64,000 nucleotides of DNA, from NCBI GenBank assembly GCA_037179335.1, contig JAKZHN010000015.1, forward strand, positions 806,001-870,000. The letters are read 5' to 3'. Shown here piece by piece: positions 41,555-54,378 of the stretch. The notes beneath the pieces were generated by a model. That model saw only the letters and a program-made list of their open reading frames with translations. It had not been told where the DNA came from and made no database searches. A program made the position numbers and the translations under genes. This stretch comes from Cyclaneusma minus. Its lineage: Eukaryota > Ascomycota > Leotiomycetes > Marthamycetales > Marthamycetaceae. Position 1 is the first letter of the stretch, and each line of letters begins with the position of its first letter.

Positions 41555-44500
41555 CTAGGCCGTCACCCCCTTATCCAACCTCGCCTGCAACCCTGCGGCA
41601 GCCGCCTCGCCTAAGGACCCGAGAGTGCCTATAGCGAGGATCTCGAGCACCGATATCTCCAGTCCGAACGCCTGCTTCCACCAGCGGCGCAGCTCAATGG
41701 CCATGAGCGAGTCCAGCCCGATTTGCTGCAGCGTCAGGGACGTGTCCACGCCCTCTTCGTCCTTGAGCATCAGACTATACACCTTGGCACAGATCTCCCG
41801 GGCCAGGAAGTCGGCGCTGCCCGCCTCGGCGAGCATGCCCGGGTTACTGGCTGCCTCGGCCAGGAACTTGGTCAGTGGTTCGCTCGCCGATGAGCTGTTC
41901 TGCCCGGCCGTGCTGTCGGTGCTCAGGTTATGGTAGAAGCCCATGCGACGGTCTCGGCGCCAGTTAGTGCGGGTGTTGGGGTCCTTAAGGTCGCCCTCGG
42001 ATCGGAGACCCATGATGAGCTGACTTGTGGTCGCCCACGGATTCTGGTAGAGCAATCGCCCCGGTCCAGCGCTGCTCGCGTGGGACGTTGTTGTGGTCGA
42101 TGCGGGTGAGGTCTTGATGGCAAGCTCGAGGAAGTCAAACAGCTCCGTCTCGCCGAGGAAATAAAGGCCCTGCGCCTTCATGTTCTTGTGCGCGAACGGA
42201 TTCTCTGCGACGAAGCCGACGTCTTCGATGGGGCAGATGTTCAGCACTGAGGCTGGCAGCCCCAAGGACCGTCGGTGCTGCGTGAACGCCTCAAGGAAGG
42301 TGTTGGCTGCGCTATAGTTACCCTGGCCAGGTTGTTCGATGACAGTGACGAGTGAACTGGCAATGACAAAGAAATCAAGTGCCGAATCTCCAAGACCTTC
42401 ATGTAGGTTAAGTGCGCCCTTGATCTTAGGTTCGTTGGCCGCAAGCCAGTCATCATACTCCATGGTGGCCATGGGAGAGTCCTTAAGCACCATGGCGAGA
42501 TGAATGACGCCCCGGATCGGTAGTGGTGCCAGGGAAATGGCTTTCTGGACGTCCTCAGCGGACTCTGCACGGCCAGGCACACAGGTCACTGAGCACCCCA
42601 TGGTTTGTAGCTCCCGAACAAGTTGGCCATCTTGCGGTTTCTGGCCTGCGCTGCGAGATAGGAACACAAGTGACCTTGCGCCATGCTCAACCATCCAAGT
42701 TGCGATGACAGTACCGAGCCCCCCTAAACCGCCAGTAAGAAGGTACGTAGCTCTGCTGTCCAATCGAAGGGGCAATGCCTTTTCCTTACTGCTGTCGCTT
42801 CCGAGAACTGAGACGTCGTCCTCGGAGATTTTCACGACTGCCTTGCCGATGTGATTCCCGTCCTGAACCCATCGGAAGGCATCCCTCACGGATGCGGCAC
42901 CGAAGGTACTCTTTGGCGTTAGAGGGCCGATCTCGCCGGCTTTGCACATGGTAATACATTTCTCCAGGAGCCTGCGAGGGTGTTCCTGTTAGTCTTTCGT
43001 GGTGGAGACAAAAGAAGTAAATTCGAGGTCGCGGGACGCAGCACTTACGCTTGGGCGCGTCGTGGGCGCTTCTGAACTATGTGAGTCAAGTCGACACAGC
43101 AGTACGAGCGGTTCATCTGGAAATTGCTCATCCCGAGGCGGCCCCCATCGACTATGTCTCTCTTTCCCAGCTCGATCATCTTTCCAAATTCAGCCACGCA
43201 GTCCCACGACGCATGGAGTAGTTCGCCTGAGACGCTATTCAGGACGATGTCGACACCGCGACCAGATGTGGCGTGTTTCACGCCGCTGGCGAAGGACTCG
43301 TCGCGAGAATAAAAGATGTGATCCCTCGGGATGCCAAAAGTAGTGATGAGGTAGTCGATCTTGGACTGGCTGCCGACTGTTGCGAATATCTAAAGCACGT
43401 AATCAAGTTAGAAAAGCTCGTTCTCTTTCGCTGCTATCTCGCTATAGGCTTCGGCATCAAAGACGGCACCGTGTAACGCTCGCGCTCTTACCTCAGCTCC
43501 AAGATTCTGGCATATCTGAATGGCAGCATGGCCAACGCCACCAGTCGCGGAATGGACGAGAACGGACTATTATGAGAAGAGATTGTCAGCCACATAATTA
43601 TCTCTGGGTATTCATTTAGTGGAAGGTGATATGACAGAGACTTGCCTGTCCTTTTTCCAACTGTCCTTGGTTAACCAAGGCTTCGATAGCGGTGCTGAAG
43701 CAGATGGGCATAGTGGCCGCCTCAGAGAAACTCATTTCATCGGGGATTTTCTGAACCAAGATACCTGGCGTAGTGATTGATGTCTTGAAGCTGGCAGTTG
43801 GGGGCATTGCCACCACTCTGTCCCCAGGGGCTAGACCCAGTTTCGATATGCTTCGTCCGACACGAGTAATAACTCCTGCTACTTCCAGACCCAAGGGGAT
43901 GCCACTTTCGTGGTTGCTTGGAGGCTTCAGCAGGCCCATGGCGTATAGCACATCCTTGAAGTTGAGGCCCACTGCACGCGTGTCAATTATCACGTCATCG
44001 TCACCCAACGGTCCGGACAGTTCCCGAGTCGAGGGCTCGCTGCTACCCCAGAACAAGTGATCTAGAGATCCGGGGGATGAGGTCTGCAGGGTCTTGACCA
44101 TGCGGCTTTCCTGCTCCTCCTCACTGCCCTTGTCGCCGTGCGGAGCGCTGCTTTCGCGGAGCTCTTTCTTGACAAGAAAGGGCTGGTATCTGCCAATCTT
44201 CAAGACACCACCATGCACCACGAACTCTTTGTCAGGAGCCAGAGACTCGACGTCCTCGCTGTGCTGAACCTTGAGCAGCGTCTGGCGTACTAAACGGGTC
44301 AGGTCAGGCTCGGCAGCATCGATCTCGAGGGTGTAAAAGGGTATGCGAGACTCGGCGCGGATCGAACGCGCAACACCAAGAGCCTGTGCTGACCTTGGAT
44401 CTTTGCAATCGATCTGCACAGGCTTGGTGACCCAGAGTATGTTGCCGGCAACATGGTGCTGCAGTACATGTTGAAAGTCCGCCCAGCGCTCCCGGCTAAT

Positions 44501-47500
44501 ATCCTCGAAAAATAGTTTTTCGAGATCAAGCAGGGAAATGACATCTTGATCTTCGGGGAGGGAAACGTCGCCAAATCGGTACACATTAGTCTCGAAGCCT
44601 GAACCTTGCAGCTCCGCCACCATGTTTCTCGTAAGGGGGGCTGTCGGCTCGCCAGTCAAGACAGACACCTTCGTGGCAGTAGTTCCGTTGGAGAGCATCG
44701 CTGCCCCTTTCTCAGCGTTTGAGTTCTCCAGCTTGGTGCTCACAATGGCCGCACAGTAGTGATACGGCTCTTCGGCATCGCGCACTGCCGTGTCCACACC
44801 TGAGAACCCGCTTGCCCTGAGCTCGTCGTCCCATCTCTTGACACTGACGTATGGCTCGTCGGGCCGACCATCAGCTTCACCCAACCACCAGCCCGAAAAG
44901 TTTCCAAAGATGTAGTTGGGTGTTCGTACGACTGCACAGAGTTCCGTCAGGACGAGCAGCCCACCCGGCCTCAATAGCGGGTGCAAATTGCTGAGGGTCT
45001 CGCGCAACGACGGCGTGGCGTGTATGACATTAGGGGCAAGGATCACGTCGTATGTAGCGGCTTCGAAGCCTTGGTCAAACGGGCTCTGGGAAATATCAAA
45101 AACGCGGTACTCCATATTGGGCGCGTACGAGAAGCGCTCCTTGGCCTGTGGAAAGAAGCCGGCCGAAATATCGGTGAAGGTGTAGGTGCGGTACGAAGGT
45201 AGTCCCCCGGCTGGTCGGACGAGATTGCGAAGAATCATCTCAGTCGTACCACCGGTACCAGAGCCGACCTCGAGAATGCGAAGGTCCGGTCTCGAATGAG
45301 TGAGCAGTTTGAATAAATCCCCCTTCCCGAAACTGACGGCATTATAGATCTCGGTTAGCACATCTCCCTGCATGAGAGTGTCAAGTGTGTCTTTCTTGCC
45401 GGTGAAAATGTCCTCGCAGCTGTCGTAGATCCGCCTGATACCGATGGCGACAGCACCCTTCGACATTGTGAGCAAGCGTTTGTAGCGGCCTTCGATCATG
45501 ACGTGCCGTGTTGCTGATGCCAGGGTCAGATACTCCTTTCCGTCTTCCTGGAGTAACGGATAGGTGCCCTCTCTGGCGCGCTGGGTCTCTAACTCGAGCC
45601 AATTGCGGAACTTCTCAAAATGCCAACTGCAGGGCTCGAGCCCTTGGATCCTATCTAGTGTCTCGATAATGCAGAGAAGAGTCATTTCCTCCTGCAGTCT
45701 CGTCTCCTCGGGAACGGACGGAGGAGGCGTGAACAGTGTCGAGTGATCGATCATGTCGAAGTCGGGAAGCCACTCAAGACGGGCGGCCGCATGCGGCTCC
45801 TGCTCGCCTTGTAACACCTCACCATCAACAGGGGTCAATGTGAGGCCTTCGAGTCGCAGAGCGACGTTCTTCTCGCTGCCGGTGCCATACGTGACGTCCA
45901 CTGACAATGCATCGTCAACACTGTGAGCAGACCGCACACTTCGTGCTACAGCCTCCATAATAGGAGTGCTTTTTCGGGAAACAACAAGGTCATTGATCGT
46001 AACTGGCACACGGAGCTGGCCAAAGTTACGACCGATGCCCTTTACCATAGCAACCAACAATAGCTGTAAGCAGGCATCGATGGCAACTGGATGGAGATGG
46101 AATGCCTCGTCGTCGTGTTGGTACTTGTCAATAGTGATGTTAGCCTTGGCCACATTTTCCACTGTTGACGAGACGATATCCGATAACGCCTGGAACTCGG
46201 GGCCGTAGACTACGCCTATGTTGTCCATACAGCCATACCACCGAGGGGACGTTATCCTTCTAATCATGGTGTCCGGACTCGGAATTGGCCAAGGGGACAG
46301 GCTTTCTGTGTTGTATGCCTTCACCTGACCCTCGCAATGCTTCGTCCAGCTCGAGCCACTATAGGACACGATGCGAAACTCGAACCAGCTGGAGTCGGTC
46401 GTCTTGGTCAATTTAAGTGGCCGAAGGGATGTTACAATCTCGACCGACTGGTCGGAAAGGATCATGGCCGAGCGCACGGAGGCATCGCGAACCCGGTAAC
46501 CGGCATCAACACCGGTGGTTTGTCGAACTGCCTCGCCAGCCATGGCGATGTACCCAGCAAACGGGAAGACAGCGTCAGATCGAATCTTGTGGTCCGCAAG
46601 CCACGGCTCGTCTACCAGACTAAGCTGATTGCGCCATAGAGGTTCCAAGCCAGAGCTTTCGGGGACACGGAGGCCCAGGAGTCGATGGTGGCCGAACTGG
46701 CGGAATCGTGATTCTCTCGAAACTCGAGCTTCATACCAGAAGGAGCCGTTGCTATGGTCCCAAGCATAACGCGGTAGATCCGTGAGCACTTTTCCGGAAG
46801 ACGGCATGTTGGGTGACCAGTCCACGCTGACCCCATACTGGTAAAGCTCGCCAAGCATGGAAAGAGTGGTCTGTCGAGCGTCACGAGCGCGGACCAATGC
46901 CGATACATAGCGGAATTCCACACTGGGACCGCCAGCAGGAGCTGCGCATATTTGGCGTAATGGACCACGAAGCGTAGAATGGGGACCGACCTCGACGAAG
47001 ATGCTGGCGCTTGTGTTTAGCTTCTGTTGTTCCTGAAGGGCGTGGCGAACGGCGTCGGTGAACCGGACCCTGGATACCAAATTGGACACCCAATATAACG
47101 GACCGAGGTTTTCCCCCGAGGTTATGCGCTTGTTGGAGACCGAGGAGAAAAGGGGGATCCTAGCAGAATCAGGGGGTGATGGCGCGAGCCCGATACCCTT
47201 ATCGTGGGAGCCTGAGACGAGTGCAGATTCCAACAAATCTTGGTAGTGACGCGCGAGAGACTTCATGTGATGAGAGTGGTAAGCTACGTCGACATTCAGC
47301 TTCCGTGCTAGCGTTTCTGGCTTGTCTTGCTTGATTCTTTCGAGGGCACGTGACAGAGCATCTGCGTCACCAGAGAGTGTCGTGCTGGTCGGGCTATTGT
47401 CGCAGGCGATCACCACGTCTCCAACATGGGTATCGTCTTTGAGGTAAGGCGACACCTCGGAGACGCCCAAGCCAACTGCGCCCATTGCTCCAGAGCGTAC

Positions 47501-50264
47501 TGATGACTTGGCAACGAAGCCGCGGTAATAAGCAATGGTGATGGCATCTTCCCATGAGAGCATTCCAGCAGCGTAAGCCGCCGCGATTTCGCCACTGGAA
47601 TGGCCAATGACGGCGGCTGGGCGTATCCCAGCACGTCTCAGGTGGTTAACCAATGCAATCTGCACTGCTGTACAGAGAGGCTGAGCCAGCTCGGCAGTAT
47701 GTAACCGACTTGACTCGGCAGCAGCAAAAAGCTGATCTGCAAAGGAACACATCTCGTCAGCTAAGCTTGGTTTCGAAACTGATACCGGTGGATACGGCTG
47801 TATGAGAAGAACCGACCTTCGATGCTCCAGTCTGGCGGATGCGCAAGAGACTGTAGAACTCTGTTCATGTCGTTCAAGTCTCTCTTCGCATCCATGTCGG
47901 CGAGGAAAAGCTCCTTCCCCATCTCGGGCCATTGTGCTCCTTGGCCACTGAAGATCATGATAATGCTTGGCTCTGAGCTGAGGGCTTTTCCCACCGTTGA
48001 CGATTCAACGATGCCCCCATCGGAATCGGCAACCATGAAGGCTCGATAAGGGAGAACTTCACGATGACGCGCGAGTGTGTGGGCTAAGTCGTCCACGTTA
48101 AAGGGGAACCGTGCCACATATTCTTGGATACTCTCGATGTACCGCTTCAGCGAGCTTGAAGAATTAGCGGACATGATTAGGGTCCGGAGTTGGGTGGTCG
48201 GCAGTAACGTCTGTCGCGGCAGTGACCGTCTTCGGGGGCGATTCGAGTATAATCTAGAGTAAGGAAGTATCAGTACAGCCTGATATTCAACGATTAATAC
48301 ATCTGCCGTGGTCTTACATGGGCATTCGAGCCACCGATGCCGAATGAGTTGATACTGATTCGCTTGTCACGTCCCACTGGCCACGGCTGGGGCTTGGTGG
48401 GAACAACGAGCCTGTTGGCTTCGAAGCGGACTAAACAAGGACTTTAGTATACCACGGTCCCTTCGAGAAGCTTTTGTCCTGGTTTAAACTTGGCTCACTT
48501 TTGGGATTGGGTTGAGAGAACTTGATATTGGGCGGGATAGTGTTGTTCTCCAACGCCAGCACTCCTTTGATCAAACTCGTCAGGCCAGATGCGCCCTCCG
48601 AGTGGCCAACGTTTGGCTTCACCTGTTTCGAAGCAATTAGTAAATGCCGACCGGCAAGAGGACTGGCTGGCTGGTTGTTATCCCGTAGGCTCATAGGTAT
48701 GCACTCACGGAACCTATGTAAACTCCCTCGGCCCCAAATACATTGCCCACGGCATTGGCCTCCAGCGGATCGCCCGTGGGTGTTCCGGTACCATGACACT
48801 AACAAGCTAGAATCAGCATTGCCGTCTGTAAGGACGATGGAATCTTGTGCGGAAAGGGCGGATGTCTTCTTTACCTCGACAAAGGCTGTCTTGCTTGGGT
48901 TGAGGCCGATGTCGCTATAAACCTTGCGCATCAAAGCCTCGTGCGCCGCGCCGTTGGGTGTCAGCAGATTCTGACTCTTCCCATCACTGTTTGTACCAGT
49001 GTTCCGTACCACCGCACGGATTGGGTTGCCATCGCGAATGGCGTCGTCGAGCAGCTTGACGTAGACAGCATTGACAGCTTCGGCGCGAGCATATCCATTT
49101 GCGGCCGCATCGAACGTCTTGCACGAACCATCTGGCGACAGCATACCTTCTTCGGTCATAGCAGCCGTCGTAGTCGGACCCATGATGAGATTGACGCCGC
49201 CGACAAGAGCGCCCGAGCAGTCCCCGTTTTGCAGAGCACGGCAAGCCTCGTGAAGTCCAATAAGTGACGCCGAGCATCCTGTCTTGATGACCATGCTAAG
49301 CAAGGATACAACAGTTAGCCCCTCTCCAAGTATTGCAAGTCTCCTGGAAGAGAGTGTCCAGAGTCGTGTTACACGAACCTTGGGCCTTTCAGGTCGTATT
49401 CATACGACAGGCGGTTGGCAAGCATAAGATCACCGTGGCCAGTCATAAGATAGCCACCACTGTGCTGCTGCTCTCGAGCCGAGAGTTGCAGCCCTGAATG
49501 CCTCGAAGTCAGTAATTGAAACGATCGGGACTGCCATTCGATGGCAAGCTTTAGCCAGCAAAGGGACTAAGATAGGAGACGCCGAACACTATGGCGCCGC
49601 AATTACACGCTATGCATGAGATGAGGCGCGAAAGAGATGGGCGTGGTGTCTGGGTCAATGTCAAGGCTCTTGTGGAATCAAGCGATGAGCGAATTGTGAC
49701 GTTATTCAGCCTTGTGCCTAGCAGGTTCTTTGCTCTTCGACGAATTTGTGGTCTTGTGTCTCAAGAGCAGTACAAAGGGAAACTGAACCGGCTGAGGTGG
49801 AAAGCAACAGCAGAAAAGACGATCTCAAAAGTTTACTCACAGTCCTCTCCAAAGGTGCCCACGTAACATCCAATTGGCTTCCCGCGAAATTTCACCTCAC
49901 CGGCGCTTTCGAGAGCCTCGCGGGCCACCTCGAGAAGCTGCCGCTGCTGTGGATCACATCTTTCAAGTTCTGTTCGGCCCATGGAAAAGAAGCTGGTGTC
50001 GAGTGCCCCGAGGTCTTCATCGAGGAAATATCCGTATTGCGTGTGGATGACACCTCGCTTACCCAGCTTGTCTGTATAGCCCGAGGAATTGTATCTGTCT
50101 GGGGGAATCGGACCACGGAGGTCCTGCTGGTTCAGGAGGGTGGCCCAGAAAGCTTCTGTATCACGTATCCCCGTAGGCAGACGAAGGGCAATTCCGCAGA
50201 TGGCCACCTCGGGAGGCTTGGGGCTGTACTGTTGCCCGGGGGGGGCTGTCAGCAGGCCGTTCAT
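41555..50264 (-). CDS. highly reducing type I polyketide synthase (KS-AT-DH-MT-ER-KR-ACP)
   Basis: Eleven proposed minus-strand exons: 50264-49841, 49493-49379, 49295-48875, 48798-48709, 48622-48499, 48430-48318, 48253-47817, 47736-43646, 43566-43492, 43389-43049 and 42971-41555, about 2548 residues. KS (about 10-430) has TGCSASL with the active Cys, CHGTGTPTGDP and KPNVGHSEG. AT (from about 500) has FSGQGAQW and GHSSGE. DH (about 920) has WLADH and HPVAIDACLQ. MT (about 1395) has LEVGSGTGGTTE. ER (about 1830-2080) has VGLNFKDVL and SATGGVGHAAIQ. KR (about 2150) has TYLLTGGLGGLG and YSAAN. The terminal ACP has GLDSL; there is no thioesterase. All domains look active, so a reduced, methylatable chain is expected. 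The exon at 48253-47817 needs one base fewer (C5 run at 48234-48238) to stay in frame. Intron 8 is GC-AG. Confidence 0.9.
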
Positions 50265-50857
50265 CTTGGATCTGAAAAGTTATGGGCAGTGTATAGATGG
50301 ATGAGTCTCTAAGTAAGCAAGTAAAGACTACACGTACGTGTCAGCACCTGATATATATATAAGGAAATTCATCGAAGCTACAAAGCGATGAGAGCATCCC
50401 CTCATAAGTGCCATGGTATCTGATTGAGGCAATTGCAGATTGAAGGCCTCCTCAATTCACACATAGAGAGCATGCATTCCTTTGATCCTCCTGTCCCCAC
50501 TCTCTCGCTCGTACTACGGCGTGTACAATCTCACCTGCATACTTGCGCCGCGCCCCCGCAGCTCTGGGTCCGTCTGATCTGCATTATGATCTGCATTAAA
50601 CTTTTGTGTCACCGGCCAAAAGGCTGGTATATCCGCTAGCCCCGGCCTTGGTTTCACCAACATAGGCGAGGACGGACTTTAAAGTCCGTCCTCGTCTCGG
50701 CCTATATTTTTCAGCTCTACCTGGCCCTCATCCTGACATCCTCCCAGTCCCAAATCACCCTATTCACCGCTATATCGCGCTCATTCAACCATCACCCACC
50801 CGACAACGCACGAGACGATACGAACTCGTATCCCACTTTCCCTCCAAATCTTCAACC
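50265..50857. promoter_or_regulatory. divergent promoter of the PKS and SDR
   Basis: 593 bp between start codons. TATATATATAAGG lies near 50351 upstream of the PKS, and the 28-bp palindrome lies at 50667-50694. Head-to-head spacing suggests co-regulation of the cluster. Confidence 0.6.
50667..50694. promoter_or_regulatory. perfect 28-bp palindrome, candidate regulator site
   Basis: The arm CGAGGACGGACTTT is followed directly by its exact reverse complement, centred between 50680 and 50681. The dyad contains CGG-N10-CCG, the inverted-triplet form bound by many fungal Zn2Cys6 dimers. Outer ATAGG and CCTAT extend it with an offset. No Zn2Cys6 gene is in the window. Confidence 0.6.
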
Positions 50858-51692
50858 ATGGCACCTACCAACCAGAAGGTCGTCCTGATCACCGGTGCGT
50901 GCTGAATCCTCGGCTGTGCTCACCGACTCACCGAGACCTAACTTCCCCGGGCTGACATCTCTCGCTGTAGGCGGAAACCAAGGTGTCGGCTTCGAAACGG
51001 CCAAGAACCTGATGGTCTCATCGGCCGATTTCCATATCATCCTAGGGAGTCGTGATGCCGCTCGGGGAGAATCGGCCGCCAAGGCGCTGCAGTCAGTCGC
51101 TGGCGTCAAAGGCACAGCTGCGTCCATCCAACTGGACGTCACAGACCAAAGCTCCATCGATGCTGCTGCACTCCGCGTCGAGTCCGAGTGGGGAAGGATT
51201 GACATCCTTGTCAACAACGCCGGCATCATCTCCACCGCAAGCCCGCCGTCCACGGTCGCCTTTCGCCGCGTGCTCGAGACCAACGTTATCGGCGCGCTTG
51301 GTGTCACGGAGGCATTTCTTCCGTTGCTGAAGAAGGGTAGCTCACCGCCTCGCCTTGTCTTCGTCACTTCGAGCATGGGATCGATTACCCACGCCGCTGA
51401 CCCAAGCTCGCCCTATTACAACCCCCATGCCACCGAGTACAGGGTCAGCAAGGCCGCACTCAACATGTTGATGACCATGTATGGAGCCCGTCTCAAGGCT
51501 GACGGTGTACTGGTCTTTGGTGCCGACCCTGGTTTATGTGCCACCAACTTCACTGGTGACCCCTCTTCTTTGCGGAACAGAGGTGCAGCAGAGCCGTCTG
51601 ACGGTGGCGATCGCGTTGCTGCGGTTATCAAGGGTGAGAAGGATTCAGATGCGGGCAGGGTATTGGGCGCGTACGGCGTTTGCCCTTGGTAA
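50858..51692 (+). CDS. short-chain dehydrogenase/reductase of the PKS cluster
   Basis: Exons 50858-50894 and 50971-51692 (phase 1, GTGCGT...TGTAG) give 252 residues. MAPTNQKVVLITG joins GNQGVGFETAKNLM across the intron to make the cofactor-binding TGGNQGVG. ILGSRD at the end of the second strand favours NADP(H). The NNAG motif, Ser in VFVTSSMGS and the catalytic YRVSK (Tyr-x3-Lys) are all present, so a classical SDR. It probably reduces or oxidises a carbonyl or alcohol of the polyketide. It is divergent to the PKS and starts 593 bp from it. Confidence 0.9.
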
Positions 51693-52099
51693 TGATAACT
51701 CCGCGGACATTTTTCTGGTAGCCATCCAGGTTGTCAGTACAGTCTAGTGTATAGTAGGTTTTTATCACCTAGCTTGAATTCAAACAATACAGGAATCACG
51801 AGCGGCCTTTAATACTTTGATATTTTCCTATATCGGGACCAAGTCAACTACATGTACTAATACATGTTGATTCTTGCAATTAAATCAAGGTGTATTATGG
51901 TAAACTCCGAAGGCATGCGTAATGTGTATCAGTTTATAGACTTCCCGTTGTTATAGCCGCCATTTACCCGCAGGCACTTATATATATAAGGAGTAAGATA
52001 GTAGTTGGGACACAAAGAAACAAGCGCCCCTATCTTCATTTTTCTTATCTCTCAAAAGCTACTTACACAAAAGCTGCCAAAACCACCCCAATCGCTACA
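51693..52099. promoter_or_regulatory. promoter region of the 2OG oxygenase
   Basis: TATATATATAAGG near 51979 lies about 120 bp before the ATG and closely resembles the TATA-like run upstream of the PKS. No copy of the 28-bp palindrome seen. Confidence 0.5.
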
Positions 52100-53338
52100 A
52101 TGGCCCAAACTACCCTCGGCACTGCCGACGCATCTTTTGATGTGCCCTTCCCCAAGGGCTTTCCTACTATCGAGCTCCCACGCGTCTCGCTCCGGGGCTT
52201 GCTCGAAAACAGCGCGTCAGAATTGGACAAGTTCTTCAATATCTGCCTCACCACAGGGTTCTTTTACCTAAACTTGCAAGACACGCCAGAGGGTCTGCAG
52301 CTGTGGGAAGAAGCCGGCCAGGTTTACGACGTGGGCAAAGCGACTTTGTCCACGCTGGACATGGAGACGAAACTTGCTTACAAGGCGCGAGAGAGGACTG
52401 GCGTGTTCGACATGGGGTGAGTGCAGTACGCCGCTGCTGGCGCCATCTGTGCCACTTGTATACAGCTTTCTTTGGTGGCGATTTGCTAACGACGACGTGT
52501 TCAGATACAAGTGTCCCAGTATCAGCCCATTTGGGGAGCCGAAATTCAGCGAAGCTTTCAACGTAAGCCTCCGATTAGGCCACCGCTTCGGCAGGATTTA
52601 ACGATAGACCCCACTAACGAGTGTCTTTTGTATTTATAGGTGCCCTTGTATGAGCTGCTGGTGGCCAAGGACGCAAGTTTTCAGCTACCACCATGGCTTG
52701 AGGAGCATCGAGCGCTCTTCGGCCGCATCCTCTCGCACGGAAACGAGGTTTGTCGACTGCTCCTTGTCGCGCTCGAGAAGAGACTCCAGGTCGAGCCGGG
52801 CGCCTTGACATCCTTGCACCATCTGCACACCCCGTCTAATGACTTCTTGAGAGTACTGCGCTACCCAGCGGCTCAGCCTGGCGACGATCCTGGCACGGCC
52901 AAGTTCCCCCCTCACCGCGACTCTGTCAGCGTTGCCATGCTGTTCACCCGCGTGGGCGGCTTGCAGATCCTCGAGCCAGGCAACCAGGGCAACCCTACCA
53001 CGATCGGCTACGACGATGCCTCGTGGCGTTGGGTCGAGCCCATCGAGGGGCATGTAATTGTCAACCTCGGCGATGCCTTAGCCGTGTTGACCAACGAAGT
53101 CCTCCAGTCGGGCTTCCACCGCGTCATCGGCGCCCCAGGGCCCCAGGCGCGACTCGACAAGTACAGTGTCTTGTTGGGATATCGGCCCGGGCTGGATACC
53201 CCGATGCGACCACTCACCAGTCCGGTTATCCCGCCTCTTAGTGAGGAGCTGAAAAGTGCCCCTGTCCAGAGCTGCGAAGAATGGGGGGCGCAGCGTGTGC
53301 AGAAGGTCTATCAAGTGCTGGAGGATCGGAAAACGTGA
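52100..53338 (+). CDS. 2-oxoglutarate/Fe(II)-dependent oxygenase of the PKS cluster
   Basis: Exons 52100-52416, 52505-52562 and 52640-53338 give 357 residues. The N-terminal DIOX_N-like part reads IELPRVSLRGLLENSASELD and FFNICLTTGFFYLNLQ. The catalytic double-stranded beta-helix has the iron ligands in PPHRDSVSVAML (His-x-Asp) and QSGFHRVIGAP (distal His), with a 2OG-binding Arg/Ser pair likely in RLDKYSVLLGYRP. It belongs to the isopenicillin-N-synthase-like family, whose fungal cluster members hydroxylate, desaturate or ring-close substrates. No targeting signal, so cytosolic. Confidence 0.88.
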
Positions 53339-54378
53339 ACGACCTGGAAGATGATAGCATCCATGTGAAGCGGGCAGGAAGCCGGGAACAGCGGTCTGTA
53401 CGAGATGAGCTGGCTCGACTTGGTGCTTCGATTCGTCTTGGAACATCATCGGGTATCACGGTGTATTCTCGAGTTATAATCCGTGCCTCACTATTACCTT
53501 ATCATGCGTCAATATGTAATATATTGTTGCTGCTGAGCCTCACTGCTGCACTAACGTGGCCTTAGTACCCCGTGGCCACATTCAGGGATAGTAGCTACAC
53601 AAAATGTTGCATTCACATTCTGAGCCCCAGTTTGCCTGAGGTCGTTAACGTGTCGATATCAATCATGGCCGTGGGCAACAATTCGACTGGAATCAATAGT
53701 TGCGGAAGATTCTTCCTGTGCGTGCTCTCGTTAGCAATATTACGGCCGACTCAATAGTTGACGGGCTGATGATGCTCGACTGGGAAAACAAATGTCTCGC
53801 CGCCACGAAGGATCAAATCCACGTTAGCACCACTAAGGATGATGTTAGCGTCCCATGATAGCAGGCCTGTTGGTGACGAGAGTGGATTGTGCTGAAAGAC
53901 AAGCTGCTGGCAAGCTAACTACAGTGAGCCAGGATTTTAACTATTCCATGTCAGCCACGTGCAGGAGTGGAGTTGATTTGACTTGGCAGTATTGCTTTTT
54001 ATGCAGAATATGCTGGAAGTTCTAATTTTCATTTAATTTTCGTTCAAATTTCATTCAATGTTTTCCTGGATTCGAATAGTAGTTAGACCTTTGTCTCTTT
54101 TAGTTTTTCTCGAATTCCCCCCGGTTTTTTTTGCTTGCGTGGTTATTGAGGAATTTCTAAATCAAAATTACCTGGCTGCCAATCTTACCCTATTATGGTA
54201 AATGCTCCAGGCCCACAGCAACACTTATCCTTGTAATCAGCGACATGGAATAATAAAAATCCTGGCTCACTGTACCTACGCTTCGAGATGTTTGAGAGCC
54301 GTGCCTATAAACGGACGGATTTCTCGACCCATTTCAAATAGACAGACACGATACTGATGCCCAGTTTGTTTTTGCACC
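53339..54378. other. intergenic, no gene seen
   Basis: 3' flank of the oxygenase and promoter of the GMC gene. AT-rich between 53990 and 54260. No frame with a motif. Confidence 0.45.

Noticed and set aside
48280..48317. 38-nt intron repairing the PKS frame
   Set aside because: A donor at 48317 with acceptor ATCAG at 48281-48280 gives an open frame, but 38 nt is below the usual minimum and it loses the expected NAHIILESPP continuation.
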